DNA of 64,000 nt from Actinomycetota bacterium (GTDB taxonomy: Bacteria > Actinomycetota > Thermoleophilia > Gaiellales > Gaiellaceae). Below are positions 52,860 through 62,231 of the stretch, one piece after another (the first letter of the stretch is position 1; every line of letters begins with the position of its first letter). The DNA lies in contig PMNA01000026.1 of assembly GCA_003162055.1 (NCBI GenBank), positions 1 to 64,000 of the forward strand. Direction: 5' to 3'. The position numbers and the translations under genes are program-made. A model generated the notes under the pieces. That model was not told the DNA's origin, ran no database searches, and saw only the letters and a program-made list of their open reading frames with translations.

Positions 52860-53717
52860 ATCAAACTCGCGTACATAATCTCCGCCTACAAGCTTCCTGA
52901 GAATCTACAGCGACTCGTCGAAGCGATCTCCGGGCCAGATTCCTACGTCGTCATCGCGGTCGACAAGAAGACTCCATCTGAGGTCTTCCAACGAATGAAG
53001 AGAGATCTCCAGACGTTACCGGGCGTCTACTTTCTACCTCGCCACCGTAGCTATCACGGTGGCTTCGGACACGTGAGAAGCACGATCAAAGGCCTACGTT
53101 TTCTCGAGAAGCAAGGTATCGATTACGACTACGTCTTTCTGCTGACCGGGCAGGACTACCCGCTGAAGTCGCCCGCCGAGATATCAACGTTTCTCGAGAA
53201 CAACCCGGGGAAGTCGTTTCTCGATCATTTTTCTCTTCCGTCTCCTGTTTGGACGGATGGAGGAATGGATCGGCTCAGCTATCTGTGGTTTCACTCCCCG
53301 AGAAGGATACGAAAGGTTCCGAGAGACCGCTTCCCGCTGCTCTGCCAGCGAGAGATTCCATATGGATTGGCACCGTGGGGAGGGTCCGGTTACTGGACGC
53401 TCTATAGAGAGCACGCGGACTACGTCGTGCAGTTCATCCGTAGCCATCCGAAATACGAGCGTTTCTTCAGGCGCGGTCATGTTCCCGACGAGATCTTTTT
53501 TCAGACGATTCTCCTCAACTCTCCTTATCAGGTCGATCTCGTCAACGACGACATCCGGTATATCGACTGGTCCGATCCGCGAGAAGCACCGAAGGTCCTC
53601 GTGAAGGACGATTGGGAAAACCTCGAAAAGAGTAAGGATCTCTTCGCGAGGAAGTTCGACGTTGGCAGAGACCAGGACATACTCTCGCTGATCGATGAGG
53701 CGAAGCGGCAAGCGTGA
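52860..53717 (+). CDS. Core-2/I-branching-type GlcNAc transferase (GT14), apparent ATC start
   Basis: The protein has about 285 residues: an N-terminal IKLAYIISAYKLPENLQRLVEAISGPDSYVVIAVDKK, then GGFGHVRSTIKGLRFLEKQ, YVFLLTGQDYPLKSPAEI, and LAPWGGSGYWTLYRE with VPDEIFFQTILLNS. These are the conserved blocks of the GT14 branching enzymes. The first ATG in frame is 52995, but the family's N-terminal strand lies upstream of it with no ATG, GTG or TTG. ATC 52860 sits seven bases after GAGGA, exactly where the start is expected. Either ATC is used or a start codon was lost. Confidence 0.82.
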   Translation: MKLAYIISAYKLPENLQRLVEAISGPDSYVVIAVDKKTPSEVFQRMKRDLQTLPGVYFLPRHRSYHGGFGHVRSTIKGLRFLEKQGIDYDYVFLLTGQDYPLKSPAEISTFLENNPGKSFLDHFSLPSPVWTDGGMDRLSYLWFHSPRRIRKVPRDRFPLLCQREIPYGLAPWGGSGYWTLYREHADYVVQFIRSHPKYERFFRRGHVPDEIFFQTILLNSPYQVDLVNDDIRYIDWSDPREAPKVLVKDDWENLEKSKDLFARKFDVGRDQDILSLIDEAKRQA

Positions 53718-54027
53718 GCTCGCCCGCGGGGAGAGGCTCCCGCCGGCTTCGCTCACCCGACGACCCCGGTTCGCGGCGTTTCCTCGCAAGTAGGCGCAAC
53801 CTTCTGTTAACGCCATAGCGTCAAGGGGTCGGCCCGCCCGCGCAACCGATCCGGAGTATCGGCAAGAGCTAGCGACTTCGAGGGAATCCTTCGCAACGGT
53901 AACGGCAATCGCCGCGGCGGCATCGGGTATCGTTTAGCCTCGTCGCGGCGATCCGCGAGATCTGCTGCGTTACGAGCACGAAGTTCAACGATCCGAGAGG
54001 GAATCGGATCTCAACCGAGGCGAGGCA
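53718..54027. other. Intergenic stretch of about 310 bases
   Basis: No gene is visible. It probably holds the promoter of the ABC exporter operon; GAGG is present before GTG 54028. Confidence 0.5.
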
Positions 54028-54906
54028 GTGAAACTCGAAGAGATACTCCCACCGGCCCGGAAACGGGAGAAGATGGCACCGAAACCGGTGGAGCTCGTCA
54101 TCAAGCCCGGCGGAGCGCTCAGGTTCAACCCGAGAGAGCTCTGGCAGTATCGCGAGCTCTTCTATTTCTTCGCCTGGCGCGACATCAAGGTCCGCTACAA
54201 GCAGACGGCGCTCGGAGTGGTCTGGGCGATGTTCGCCCCGCTCGTGACCGTCGTTATCTTCACGATCTTCTTCAACCGTGTGGCACACATCAAATCGCCC
54301 GGCATCATCCCGTACGCCGTCTTCTCGTACACGGGCCTCCTGTTCTGGAACTTCTTCGCTGCGGCCGTGTCCTCCACCAGCGGCAGCCTGGTGGCCAATC
54401 AGGGTGTCATCACTAAGATCTACTTTCCGCGCCTCATCGCTCCCTTCTCGGCAACGATCGTCAACCTGGCCGACTTCGTCTTTGCCTTCGTCCTCTACGC
54501 GGCTCTTCTCCTCTATTACCGGGTGACACCGGGTCTTGCCGGAGTGGTCATGCTCCTGCCCATGCTCGCGCTCACCTTCTTCGCCGCCACGGGAATGGGG
54601 CTCTTCTTCGGCGCACTCAACGTCCGTTACCGCGACGTTCGCTTCGTCGTGCCCTTCCTCGTCAGTTCTCTCATATACCTGACGCCGGTGATTTATCCGG
54701 TCTCGCTAGTCCCCGAGCGTTATCAGTGGCTTCTATATTTGAACCCGATGACCGGGGTCATCCAGACCATGCGCGCCGGCACGCTACACCAGGGAGCGAT
54801 CCCGTGGTCGATGCTCCTGATCTCGGTGGCCAGCACCGTCTGCATGCTCGTGCTCGGTCTTTTCTACTTCCTGCGGCAGGAACGCAGCTTCGCGGACTAC
54901 ATATGA
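54028..54906 (+). CDS. wzm: Polysaccharide ABC transporter permease (Wzm-type)
   Basis: The 292-residue ABC-2 membrane protein has six helices. Before the first helix lies WQYRELFYFFAWRDIKVRYKQTALGVVWAMFAPL, the signature of Wzm/TagG/RfbA permeases. The LYLNPMTGVIQTMRAG block near the C-terminus is also typical. With the following ATPase it exports a complete lipid-linked polysaccharide. GTG 54028; its stop overlaps the ATPase ATG. Confidence 0.94.
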   Translation: MKLEEILPPARKREKMAPKPVELVIKPGGALRFNPRELWQYRELFYFFAWRDIKVRYKQTALGVVWAMFAPLVTVVIFTIFFNRVAHIKSPGIIPYAVFSYTGLLFWNFFAAAVSSTSGSLVANQGVITKIYFPRLIAPFSATIVNLADFVFAFVLYAALLLYYRVTPGLAGVVMLLPMLALTFFAATGMGLFFGALNVRYRDVRFVVPFLVSSLIYLTPVIYPVSLVPERYQWLLYLNPMTGVIQTMRAGTLHQGAIPWSMLLISVASTVCMLVLGLFYFLRQERSFADYI

Positions 54907-56153
54907 CGCCGATCATCGAGATCAACGGTCTGTCCAAGGCCTATGTCATCAGCCATCAGCGCGAGGCGGCGTATGGCTCTCTGCGCGACGACATCGTCAA
55001 TCTCCTACGTCGTCCGTTCCAGCCCCATATCACGCAAGGTGCACGTCGAGAGACGGTCTGGGCTCTCGACGATGTGAGTTTCGACGTTCAGCAGGGAGAG
55101 ATCCTCGGAATCATCGGAAGCAACGGCTCGGGCAAGTCCACGCTGCTCAAGATCCTCTCGCGCATCACCGACCCGACAAAAGGCTCCGCGATCTTGCGCG
55201 GACGGACAACCAGCCTGCTAGAGGTCGGCACCGGTTTCCATCCCGAGTTGACAGGACGTGAGAACATCTTTCTCAACGGCGCCATCCTCGGTATGGGTAA
55301 AAAAGAAGTCGACCAGAAATTCGACACGATAGTCGAATTCTCCGGTGTTTCTCGCTATATCGATACGCCGGTCAAGTACTACTCATCGGGAATGTATGTG
55401 CGCCTGGCTTTCGCTGTGGCCGCCCACCTGGAGCCCGAAATCCTCATCATCGACGAAGTTCTGGCAGTCGGTGACGCCGAATTCCAGAGGAGCTCGCTCG
55501 GCAAGATGAACTCGGTCGCCAGAGAAGGTCGTACCGTGGTCTTCGTGAGTCACAACATGCAATCGGTTCGAGACCTCTGCAAGACTGCGCTCCAACTCGA
55601 TCACGGTGTCATCGTAAATAGTGGCGACGCCACAGAGGTTACCGATAGCTATCTCGGTACGACCGAATCGCGTCACAGAACGCCGCTCAATGAACGTAGA
55701 GACAGAGAGGGCAGCGGTCGTCTCACATTTTCCGAGATCGTCGTGAATGACACAAACCTAGATCTACGCGAGCTCTCGATCGATTTAAGTATTCACAATC
55801 ACACTAGCGAGGTGTTCGACGACGTTCTAGTCTCTGTCGTGATCGAGGACAACACTGGTCGCTCCATTACCAACATCGTGGGTCAGAATATTGGCTACGC
55901 GCAAAAAGTCGGCCTAACGGAGTCTCGATTACGGATCAGCATTGCCAACATGCATCTCGTCCCCGGCACCTATTACCTCAACGTCTTCCTTTCCTCAGAT
56001 ACGATGAATTCCGAGATATTCGACTGGGTAAAACATGCTGCCCAGATCGTGATACCGGAGTACGATTACCACGGAACAGGGCGCCTGCCGATCATGAAAG
56101 GCGCGACCTTCTATTCAGATTTCAAGTTCGAAGATGTCTCTTCTCTCGCTTAA
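54903..56153 (+). CDS. wzt: Polysaccharide ABC transporter ATPase with C-terminal binding domain (Wzt-type)
   Basis: The protein has 416 residues. The ATPase domain (about 1-250) shows Walker [15 protein letters not shown], the Wzt/TagH-specific LEVGTGFHPELTGRENIFLNG, signature YYSSGMYVRLAFAVA, Walker B LIIDEVLAVGD and H-loop SHNMQSV. Residues about 285-416 form a beta-sandwich like the Wzt carbohydrate-binding domain that reads the capped non-reducing end of the chain. This suggests export of a terminally modified, for example methylated, polymer, consistent with the methyltransferases nearby. Confidence 0.93.
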   Translation: MTPIIEINGLSKAYVISHQREAAYGSLRDDIVNLLRRPFQPHITQGARRETVWALDDVSFDVQQGEILGIIGSNGSGKSTLLKILSRITDPTKGSAILRGRTTSLLEVGTGFHPELTGRENIFLNGAILGMGKKEVDQKFDTIVEFSGVSRYIDTPVKYYSSGMYVRLAFAVAAHLEPEILIIDEVLAVGDAEFQRSSLGKMNSVAREGRTVVFVSHNMQSVRDLCKTALQLDHGVIVNSGDATEVTDSYLGTTESRHRTPLNERRDREGSGRLTFSEIVVNDTNLDLRELSIDLSIHNHTSEVFDDVLVSVVIEDNTGRSITNIVGQNIGYAQKVGLTESRLRISIANMHLVPGTYYLNVFLSSDTMNSEIFDWVKHAAQIVIPEYDYHGTGRLPIMKGATFYSDFKFEDVSSLA

Positions 56154-56298
56154 ACGCATCGTTCGCTATCGCGAGCGCCTTGGGAAGTCCCCAGTCGTCC
56201 TATGGCGAGATGCTGCTCGTTTTCGGGAGGGGCGGCGGGCCAGTGGGGCGAGTGCCGTCCTCTAGCCGTGATGAGCACTCCGTACGCGCGAGGCTTTG

Positions 56299-58077
56299 AT
56301 GACGATTGACTCAAAGTCCCCCGACCGGCCTCCGAAGAGCCGAGTATCGGCGTCATCCAGGGTGAGCGGCGAGGCAGCGAACGTCCCGCAGGCGCCGGTT
56401 GCATTCTTCGTCTACAACCGTCCAGCTCAGGTCGAGCGCGTGCTCGAGTCGCTGCGCCGGAACAACGTTTCCAAGCTCTACATCTTCTCGGATGGTCCGA
56501 AGGGCCCCGCCGACGCGAACGGAGTGGACGAGGTCAGGAAACTGGTTCGATCGATCCGCTGGATCTCGCCCGAGGTAGTGGAGAGACCTGTTAACCACGG
56601 AATTCGTGAGTCGATGCTACTCGGCCTGGAGCTGGTCTTCAGCAGGGAGGATCGCGTCATCGTAATCGAGGATGACATATCTGTTGCTCCCGAGTTTTGC
56701 GCGTTCATGAACACATGCCTCGATCGTTATCGCGACGAAGACGCTATTGCGGGAGTAACAGGACTTCGCTATCCATTCGATCGAGGTTGCTTCGATGACT
56801 ATCCGTACGACGTCTACCTTTCTCCTCGTTTCTCGTCATGGGGGTGGGGAACCTGGAAACACTGGTGGGAGAGAGTGAGCTTCGATCAGCGTAAGGCGAT
56901 CGCCGATCTCTCTACAACGAGCGATGCCGAGTTGAGAGTCGCAGGTCCCGACGTCCCGGAAATGGTTCGATACCTCGCGGAAGGAGAACCCTACTGGGGA
57001 GCGACTACAGCTGATGTTTTTTCCCTTTTACACATGATCAAGAACCATCAGTTTTTTGTCTGCCCAACCTGGAATATGGTCGAAAACCTGGGCTTTTCCG
57101 AAGGCACGCATGCATCGAGGTCGCAACAGAGTTGGTCGCTCGAATGGGAGACGAAGAATGATTTCGCTCCCGAGACCCTCCGTTTCCCGGACGATCTCCG
57201 ACCAACCACTTCTGTTTGGGAGGTGTTCGACGCGTTCCTCGAGTCGATACAGACGGCGGCGCCGTTAGTTTCCTCGCAAAGCAGGTCGTACTCTGAGATC
57301 GTCAAGCTCATGGTCAAGAGCGTCACACCACCGGTCGTCCTACGTGTACGCCGAGCTCTTCTGCCGACCAGTCTCAAACTGTTGGGTCGCGCGAGCGAGA
57401 GAGGACCCGGGCTTTCGCGCGCGCCTCTACCACTAGAAGCGCCGCCAAAACCAAACCCCAGCGAGTACACGACCACTGACGGACCGACCGAAGTGCCCTT
57501 GCAGAAGGAGACCTACTACGCCGTGCTCAACGAGCACGTCGAGGATGGTGACCGTGTCCTGGACGTCGGTTGCGGCATCGGCTACGGGCTCAACCTTCTT
57601 TCGATCAAGGCCGGCGAGGTCGTGGGTGTGGATGTGGACGCGAAGGCGATCGACTACTGCACGGCCCACGTGCTGAACAAGAACCCGAAGCTCAAGGAGC
57701 TACGCCACTACGACGGATATCACCTCCCCTACGATGACCGGGCGTTCGACGTCGTGACATGTGTTGACGTGATCGAGCACGTCGAGCGCTATGACGCATT
57801 CGTCGACGAGCTGCTGCGAGTTGCCAAGAGGCGGGTGGTCTTCGGGACGCCCAACCGGCGAGCGGAGTTCACCAACCCGGACGGCACGCCCAAGAACTAC
57901 TGGCACCTGCGGGAGTGGAGCTACAAGGAGCTGGACGAGATCCTCCGTCGTCACGCGTCGCAAATCGATTGGCACTTCGTCAACGGTGCCTGGGAGGGCC
58001 CGTTCACGATCTCGCGCACGCCGACCGATTCCACCCAGTCGTTAGTCCCCGCCCTAGTACCCGAACGGCGCGAATAG
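56299..58077 (+). CDS. Fusion of GNT-I-like glycosyltransferase and SAM methyltransferase
   Basis: The protein has 592 residues. Residues about 28-330 form a GT-A domain like GNT-I/GT2 enzymes: APVAFFVYNRPAQVERVLESL, LYIFSDGPKG, VIVIEDDISVAPEFCAFMN (acidic metal site), and SPRFSSWGWGTWKHWWERV. Residues about 395-590 are a class I methyltransferase: VLDVGCGIGYGLNLLSIKAG, VVGVDVDAKAIDYC, FDVVTCVDVIEHVERYDAFV. The linker is Pro-rich. One chain thus may add a sugar and methylate it. ATG 56299 follows GAGG with five-base spacing. Confidence 0.88.
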   Translation: MTIDSKSPDRPPKSRVSASSRVSGEAANVPQAPVAFFVYNRPAQVERVLESLRRNNVSKLYIFSDGPKGPADANGVDEVRKLVRSIRWISPEVVERPVNHGIRESMLLGLELVFSREDRVIVIEDDISVAPEFCAFMNTCLDRYRDEDAIAGVTGLRYPFDRGCFDDYPYDVYLSPRFSSWGWGTWKHWWERVSFDQRKAIADLSTTSDAELRVAGPDVPEMVRYLAEGEPYWGATTADVFSLLHMIKNHQFFVCPTWNMVENLGFSEGTHASRSQQSWSLEWETKNDFAPETLRFPDDLRPTTSVWEVFDAFLESIQTAAPLVSSQSRSYSEIVKLMVKSVTPPVVLRVRRALLPTSLKLLGRASERGPGLSRAPLPLEAPPKPNPSEYTTTDGPTEVPLQKETYYAVLNEHVEDGDRVLDVGCGIGYGLNLLSIKAGEVVGVDVDAKAIDYCTAHVLNKNPKLKELRHYDGYHLPYDDRAFDVVTCVDVIEHVERYDAFVDELLRVAKRRVVFGTPNRRAEFTNPDGTPKNYWHLREWSYKELDEILRRHASQIDWHFVNGAWEGPFTISRTPTDSTQSLVPALVPERRE

Positions 58078-58080
58078 ACG

Positions 58081-58917
58081 GTGCGGCCACTCCGTCAACT
58101 CGGATCGATCGCGGCGGCCCGTTTCCGCCGGAGCGGGAAGGACGACATCGGAAGGAACCTGCGGCGCTTTCGAGCTCATACCAAGGTCGATGTTCGCGCG
58201 TGCCGCAGACCCGACGACTACGAGCGGTCGACTGAAATAATCATCCCGTGCTATAACCGTGCGATTTATCTCGAAGACGCTTTCCTAAGCATCGTCGATC
58301 AGACATGGGCGAAATACCCTCTCTTTGTCACGTTCGTCGATAACGCGTCCACCGACGCAACGCCGACGCTTACTCAGAAACTAGAAAGCGCGGCACCTCC
58401 CCATATTAAGACGAAGATCCTTCGAAACGCAAAGAACATCTATCAGTGGGGAGCGTTGAATCGGGCGATACGCGAATCACTCAACGATCTCATCGTCGTT
58501 CTAAATGACGATGACATACTGGTTCCTGATGCACTCGAAAAGATTTTCACTGCGCTCGAGCGCTACCCGGAGCTCGCCATGGTCGGCGGAAGCAGTATTT
58601 GGTTCTCGGGCGAGGAACGCCCCGAGCACGTCCAGCGGCCTGCCGCCGACTTACGAGTCACCATATACCATCCGGAAAACACTACGAGCTATAGAGAGCT
58701 CAACGACTTGAACATGACTCAATCGTCTTGCTCGTTTTTCCGCTTCGCCTGGGAGGCTGTCGGCGGATACCGGCCGCGAGGTAAACGAATACACGAAGCT
58801 AGTTGTGAGGATCGCGATTTCCAAATGCGAGTGAACGCTCTATTTCCGGTCGGAGTCTATACCGACTATTCTCTAGCTTTCTATAGAACGGATAGCTCGT
58901 ATGGCCACAACTACTGA
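58081..58917 (+). CDS. GT2 glycosyltransferase
   Basis: The 278-residue GT-A enzyme shows STEIIIPCYNRAIYLEDAFLS, FVDNASTDATPTL and the metal site VVLNDDDILVPDAL. It has about 45 basic residues before the catalytic domain. GTG 58081 lies three bases after the fusion gene's stop. The C-terminus ends soon after the GT2 core, so it may be a compact member or lack a tail. Confidence 0.88.
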   Translation: MRPLRQLGSIAAARFRRSGKDDIGRNLRRFRAHTKVDVRACRRPDDYERSTEIIIPCYNRAIYLEDAFLSIVDQTWAKYPLFVTFVDNASTDATPTLTQKLESAAPPHIKTKILRNAKNIYQWGALNRAIRESLNDLIVVLNDDDILVPDALEKIFTALERYPELAMVGGSSIWFSGEERPEHVQRPAADLRVTIYHPENTTSYRELNDLNMTQSSCSFFRFAWEAVGGYRPRGKRIHEASCEDRDFQMRVNALFPVGVYTDYSLAFYRTDSSYGHNY

Positions 58918-59037
58918 TAGGTACGGAACGGTTTTACGCTCGAAGGGGTTATTCGCGCACTGACAAGAGCGCACCACTACGTCTGGTATCCGTTTCGCGT
59001 GTTAGGTATTTCTTCCGACGTGATCACAATTCGCAGA

Positions 59038-60144
59038 ATGACCAGTCCACTCAGTCGACGCCGAAAGAGAGCCCTGTTCAGCTACCTGGCCGCTCCCGTT
59101 TCCTGGAAACGGCAAGACCCGCGACTCGGCGGTCACAGCAACAAGTGGGAGAGCCGCGAGATAGCACGACTCATTGCGCGACGAGGCTACGAGGTCGCGG
59201 CGATCGACTGGAACGACCAAGAGTCTTCGCCCGCCGGGCCGTTCGACTGCCTCTTCGACATCCACGGCAACCTCCCTAGGCTCGCCGCCCAGTTTCCCGA
59301 CGCTCGTAAGCTCCTGCACCTCACCGGCAGCTACAACCCCTTCCAACACGAAGCCGAAAACGCCCGCATCGAAGCGTTCGAGAGCCGGCGCGGAGTGACG
59401 TACCCGCCTCGTCGTCACGTGTCGGACCTCGACTCGTATCTGGAGGCGTTGAGTATCGCCGACGCTTGCTCGCTCATAGGCAACTACTGCACCCTCTCGA
59501 CCTATCCCGCCGAGGTGCGAGAGAAGATCACGCCCGTGACAGTCTCAGCTTCGTGGCCTTTGCCGATCAAGAGCTCGCGCGATTACGCACCACGCGAAAG
59601 AGAGTTCCTCTGGTTTGCGGGCGGCGGATGCATCCTGAAAGGCCTTGATCTCGCCGTCGAGGCGTTCGCCGCGAACCCAAAGCTATTGCTACACGTCGTG
59701 GGCAACATCGACGAGCGAGAGTTTCTCGACTCCTATCGCCACGAGCTCGCGTCGCCGAATATCCTTCAGCACGGCTACCTCGACCCTTCTGGATCCGAGT
59801 TTCGTGAGATCGTCGACCGATGTTTCGCCTTCGTGGCGCCGTCTGCGAGCGAGGGAATCTCGCCCGCAGCAGCCAGCTGCATGCTCATCGGCCTTTACCC
59901 GATCGTAAGCAGGAACACGGGTATCACGCTGCCCGAAGGCGCCGGCACATACCTCGAGACATGCTCAATCCCGGAGATCGAGGCGGCAGCCTCGTCCTTA
60001 CGCGAGATGACCTCGGACGACGTTCGCGAGTCCATCGCTCTGACTCAGACCGAGGCGAAACGCCGGTACAGCCGGCGCGCTTTCAGCGAGAGAATGAGCC
60101 GCTACCTCGACATCGTATTGAGAACAGAGTGGGGTAACGACTGA
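59038..60144 (+). CDS. GT-B glycosyltransferase (GT4-like)
   Basis: The protein has about 368 residues. The C-terminal half shows REFLWFAGGGCILKGLDLAVEAFA, LLHVVGNIDEREFLDS and CFAFVAPSASEGISPAAASCMLIGLYPIVSRNTGI, which is the GT4 donor-binding region with the E of ASEG. The N-terminal half has GGHSNKWESREIARLIARRGYEVAAIDW. I chose ATG 59038; GTG 58999 is an alternative. Confidence 0.82.
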   Translation: MTSPLSRRRKRALFSYLAAPVSWKRQDPRLGGHSNKWESREIARLIARRGYEVAAIDWNDQESSPAGPFDCLFDIHGNLPRLAAQFPDARKLLHLTGSYNPFQHEAENARIEAFESRRGVTYPPRRHVSDLDSYLEALSIADACSLIGNYCTLSTYPAEVREKITPVTVSASWPLPIKSSRDYAPREREFLWFAGGGCILKGLDLAVEAFAANPKLLLHVVGNIDEREFLDSYRHELASPNILQHGYLDPSGSEFREIVDRCFAFVAPSASEGISPAAASCMLIGLYPIVSRNTGITLPEGAGTYLETCSIPEIEAAASSLREMTSDDVRESIALTQTEAKRRYSRRAFSERMSRYLDIVLRTEWGND

Positions 60145-60145
60145 T

Positions 60146-61156
60146 ATGGGCCGGCAAAACCTCAAAGCATTCTGCCTCGATTGGCACATCGATCGTAGCC
60201 CCGCCCTCCGAGACTTGCTTCTTCGCCCCCTCGAGCCCTTCTGCGATATCGAGCTCGTGGCCTGGGACGGCGCAACCGTTCCCGATGTCGGGCTCGACCC
60301 CTCTTCTCCGACGATCTTTTGCCAGCTTCCTCCCCCTCCATCGCTTCTGAATGACGAGCAGAGGAAGCTTGTCTGGATTCCTATGTGGGATCAAGCGCGC
60401 GGTTACGAACAATCCTGGTGGAACGCAATTCCCAAATCGCTGCGTGTCGTTTCGTTCTCTACGCAGATTCAACTCCGTACAAGCGCCTCAGGGCTTACCT
60501 CGTTGCCACTGCGCTACTTCAAAGACCCCGGCGCTCTCTCTCCCGCCTCCTGGAGCCAGGGCTGCATTCTCTTCTACTGGAACCGGACCGGGATGGTCGG
60601 GCCCACCTTCCTTCGCAAGCTGTGTAAAGCACTTGATGCGCGAGAGCTCCTATTCCTTAATCGCATCGACCCACGAATCGACGCTCGCGCTCACTTCTCG
60701 CTTCCTTCACATCTCGGGAAGACAGCGGTCACAACGCTCTCAATATCCGCCCAAGCAGATTATCTCGAGGCCACCCGATCGGCTAACGTCTTTATCGCTC
60801 CTCGTGCTGCTGAGGGCGTCGGCCTCAGCTTTCTCGAAGCCATGTCCCGGGGTAGCGCGGTGCTCGCGTACAACGCGCCAACCATGAACGAGTACATAGA
60901 AGACGCGATAAACGGCATCCTTTTTTCGAGCGAACCGGTTACCGAGCCGCCAAGAGTTGTCAATAAACTCGCACGAATGCTTAGCCGCGACCGGCATCCT
61001 TACAACTACTATCTCACCGATCGCCAGGACTGGTCCCGCATAAAAGGGCTCGATCTACGGGCGCTCGGTCTACGCGCTAGACTCGACCACGAAACAGGTT
61101 ACGCCCGCTGGCAGAAGAGCATTCCTGACTACTTCGATTTCATTTCTGACTGGTAG
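60146..61156 (+). CDS. Probable GT-B glycosyltransferase
   Basis: The 336-residue protein has an atypical N-terminal half (CDIELVAWDGATVPDVG; IFCQLPPPPSLLNDEQRKLVWIPMWD). The C-terminal half resembles GT4: ANVFIAPRAAEGVGLSFLEAMSRGSAVLAYNAPTMNEYIED, which contains the acidic donor-ribose motif. It starts one base after the preceding gene's stop and is followed by the epimerase gene after seven bases. Confidence 0.78.
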   Translation: MGRQNLKAFCLDWHIDRSPALRDLLLRPLEPFCDIELVAWDGATVPDVGLDPSSPTIFCQLPPPPSLLNDEQRKLVWIPMWDQARGYEQSWWNAIPKSLRVVSFSTQIQLRTSASGLTSLPLRYFKDPGALSPASWSQGCILFYWNRTGMVGPTFLRKLCKALDARELLFLNRIDPRIDARAHFSLPSHLGKTAVTTLSISAQADYLEATRSANVFIAPRAAEGVGLSFLEAMSRGSAVLAYNAPTMNEYIEDAINGILFSSEPVTEPPRVVNKLARMLSRDRHPYNYYLTDRQDWSRIKGLDLRALGLRARLDHETGYARWQKSIPDYFDFISDW

Positions 61157-61163
61157 CGATTCG

Positions 61164-62231
61164 ATGAACTCGCGAAATACCGTTCTCGTGACCGGAGGTG
61201 CTGGTTTTATCGGTGCTAACACTGTTGCCAGGTTGCTCAGCAACGGTTATCGAGTCGTAGTTGTCGACAACTTCTCACGAGAGGGAAGTGAGCTCAACCG
61301 TATCTGGCTCGAATCAAGAGGCGATGTTGTGTTCCATCGTGTCGATATCCGTGATAACGAGTCGCTAACGAAGGTAATCGCGAACACCAACTCGCTTGAC
61401 GCAATCATCCATCTCGCTGGTCAAGTCGCCGTCACTTCGTCCGTCGCGAACCCGAGGGAAGACTTTGAAGTCAACGCACTCGGAACGTTCAATGTATTGG
61501 AGGCGGCCCGGCAACTCACTAATAGGCCGCTTGTGATTTTTGCGTCGACCAACAAAGTATACGGTCGGATGGAGTCCGTTGAAATCGCGGAAGAGACAAC
61601 GCGCTATGCGTACAAAAGCGACCTAATCGGTGTATCGGAGGCGACTCCACTGGATTTTCACTCTCCGTATGGATGCTCGAAAGGTGCGGCGGATCAATAT
61701 GTACGCGACTACTCACGAATTTACGGGCTTCCGACTGTTGTCCTCCGCCAATCGTGTATCTACGGCCCGCGACAGTTCGGAGTCGAAGATCAAGGGTGGG
61801 CGGCTTGGTTTACGATCGCGGCTTGTCTCGGTCTCCCGATCACTATCTACGGCGATGGGAAGCAAGTACGGGACATGCTTCACGTCGATGATCTCACTAG
61901 GGTCTATCTCGCGGCCATAGAAAACAGAGATAGCGTCGATGGCCTAATTCTCAACATTGGCGGTGGCCCCGGCAACGCACTATCGATCTGGTCGGAGTTC
62001 GGCCTGCTCCTCGAAGAGATGCTTGGTCACCCGATCCCGATCGAAAGAGGAGAATGGCGCCAGGGCGATCAGCCAATATACATTTCTGATATCTCGCGAG
62101 CCAAGACCGTTCTGGGCTGGACACCTTCGATCAATCCTTCCGCCGGGCTGAGAGAGCTATTCGAGTGGGTTACCGTCAACCTCGCCGATATCGAGAGGGT
62201 GCTAGCAGCGAGGCTAGGCAAGGCGAAGTGA
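61164..62231 (+). CDS. rfbE: NAD-dependent sugar epimerase, CDP-tyvelose/paratose 2-epimerase-like
   Basis: The 355-residue extended SDR has the cofactor loop TGGAGFIGANTVARLL, the catalytic Tyr and Lys in DFHSPYGCSKGAADQYVRDY, and the family-specific FASTNKVYG and LRQSCIYGPRQFGVEDQGW. These last two blocks are hallmarks of the CDP-paratose 2-epimerase (RfbE) group, which flips the C2 hydroxyl of CDP-paratose to tyvelose. No other CDP-dideoxyhexose gene is visible in the window, so the donor here may differ. The GTG of the next GT2 gene overlaps its stop. Confidence 0.88.
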   Translation: MNSRNTVLVTGGAGFIGANTVARLLSNGYRVVVVDNFSREGSELNRIWLESRGDVVFHRVDIRDNESLTKVIANTNSLDAIIHLAGQVAVTSSVANPREDFEVNALGTFNVLEAARQLTNRPLVIFASTNKVYGRMESVEIAEETTRYAYKSDLIGVSEATPLDFHSPYGCSKGAADQYVRDYSRIYGLPTVVLRQSCIYGPRQFGVEDQGWAAWFTIAACLGLPITIYGDGKQVRDMLHVDDLTRVYLAAIENRDSVDGLILNIGGGPGNALSIWSEFGLLLEEMLGHPIPIERGEWRQGDQPIYISDISRAKTVLGWTPSINPSAGLRELFEWVTVNLADIERVLAARLGKAK

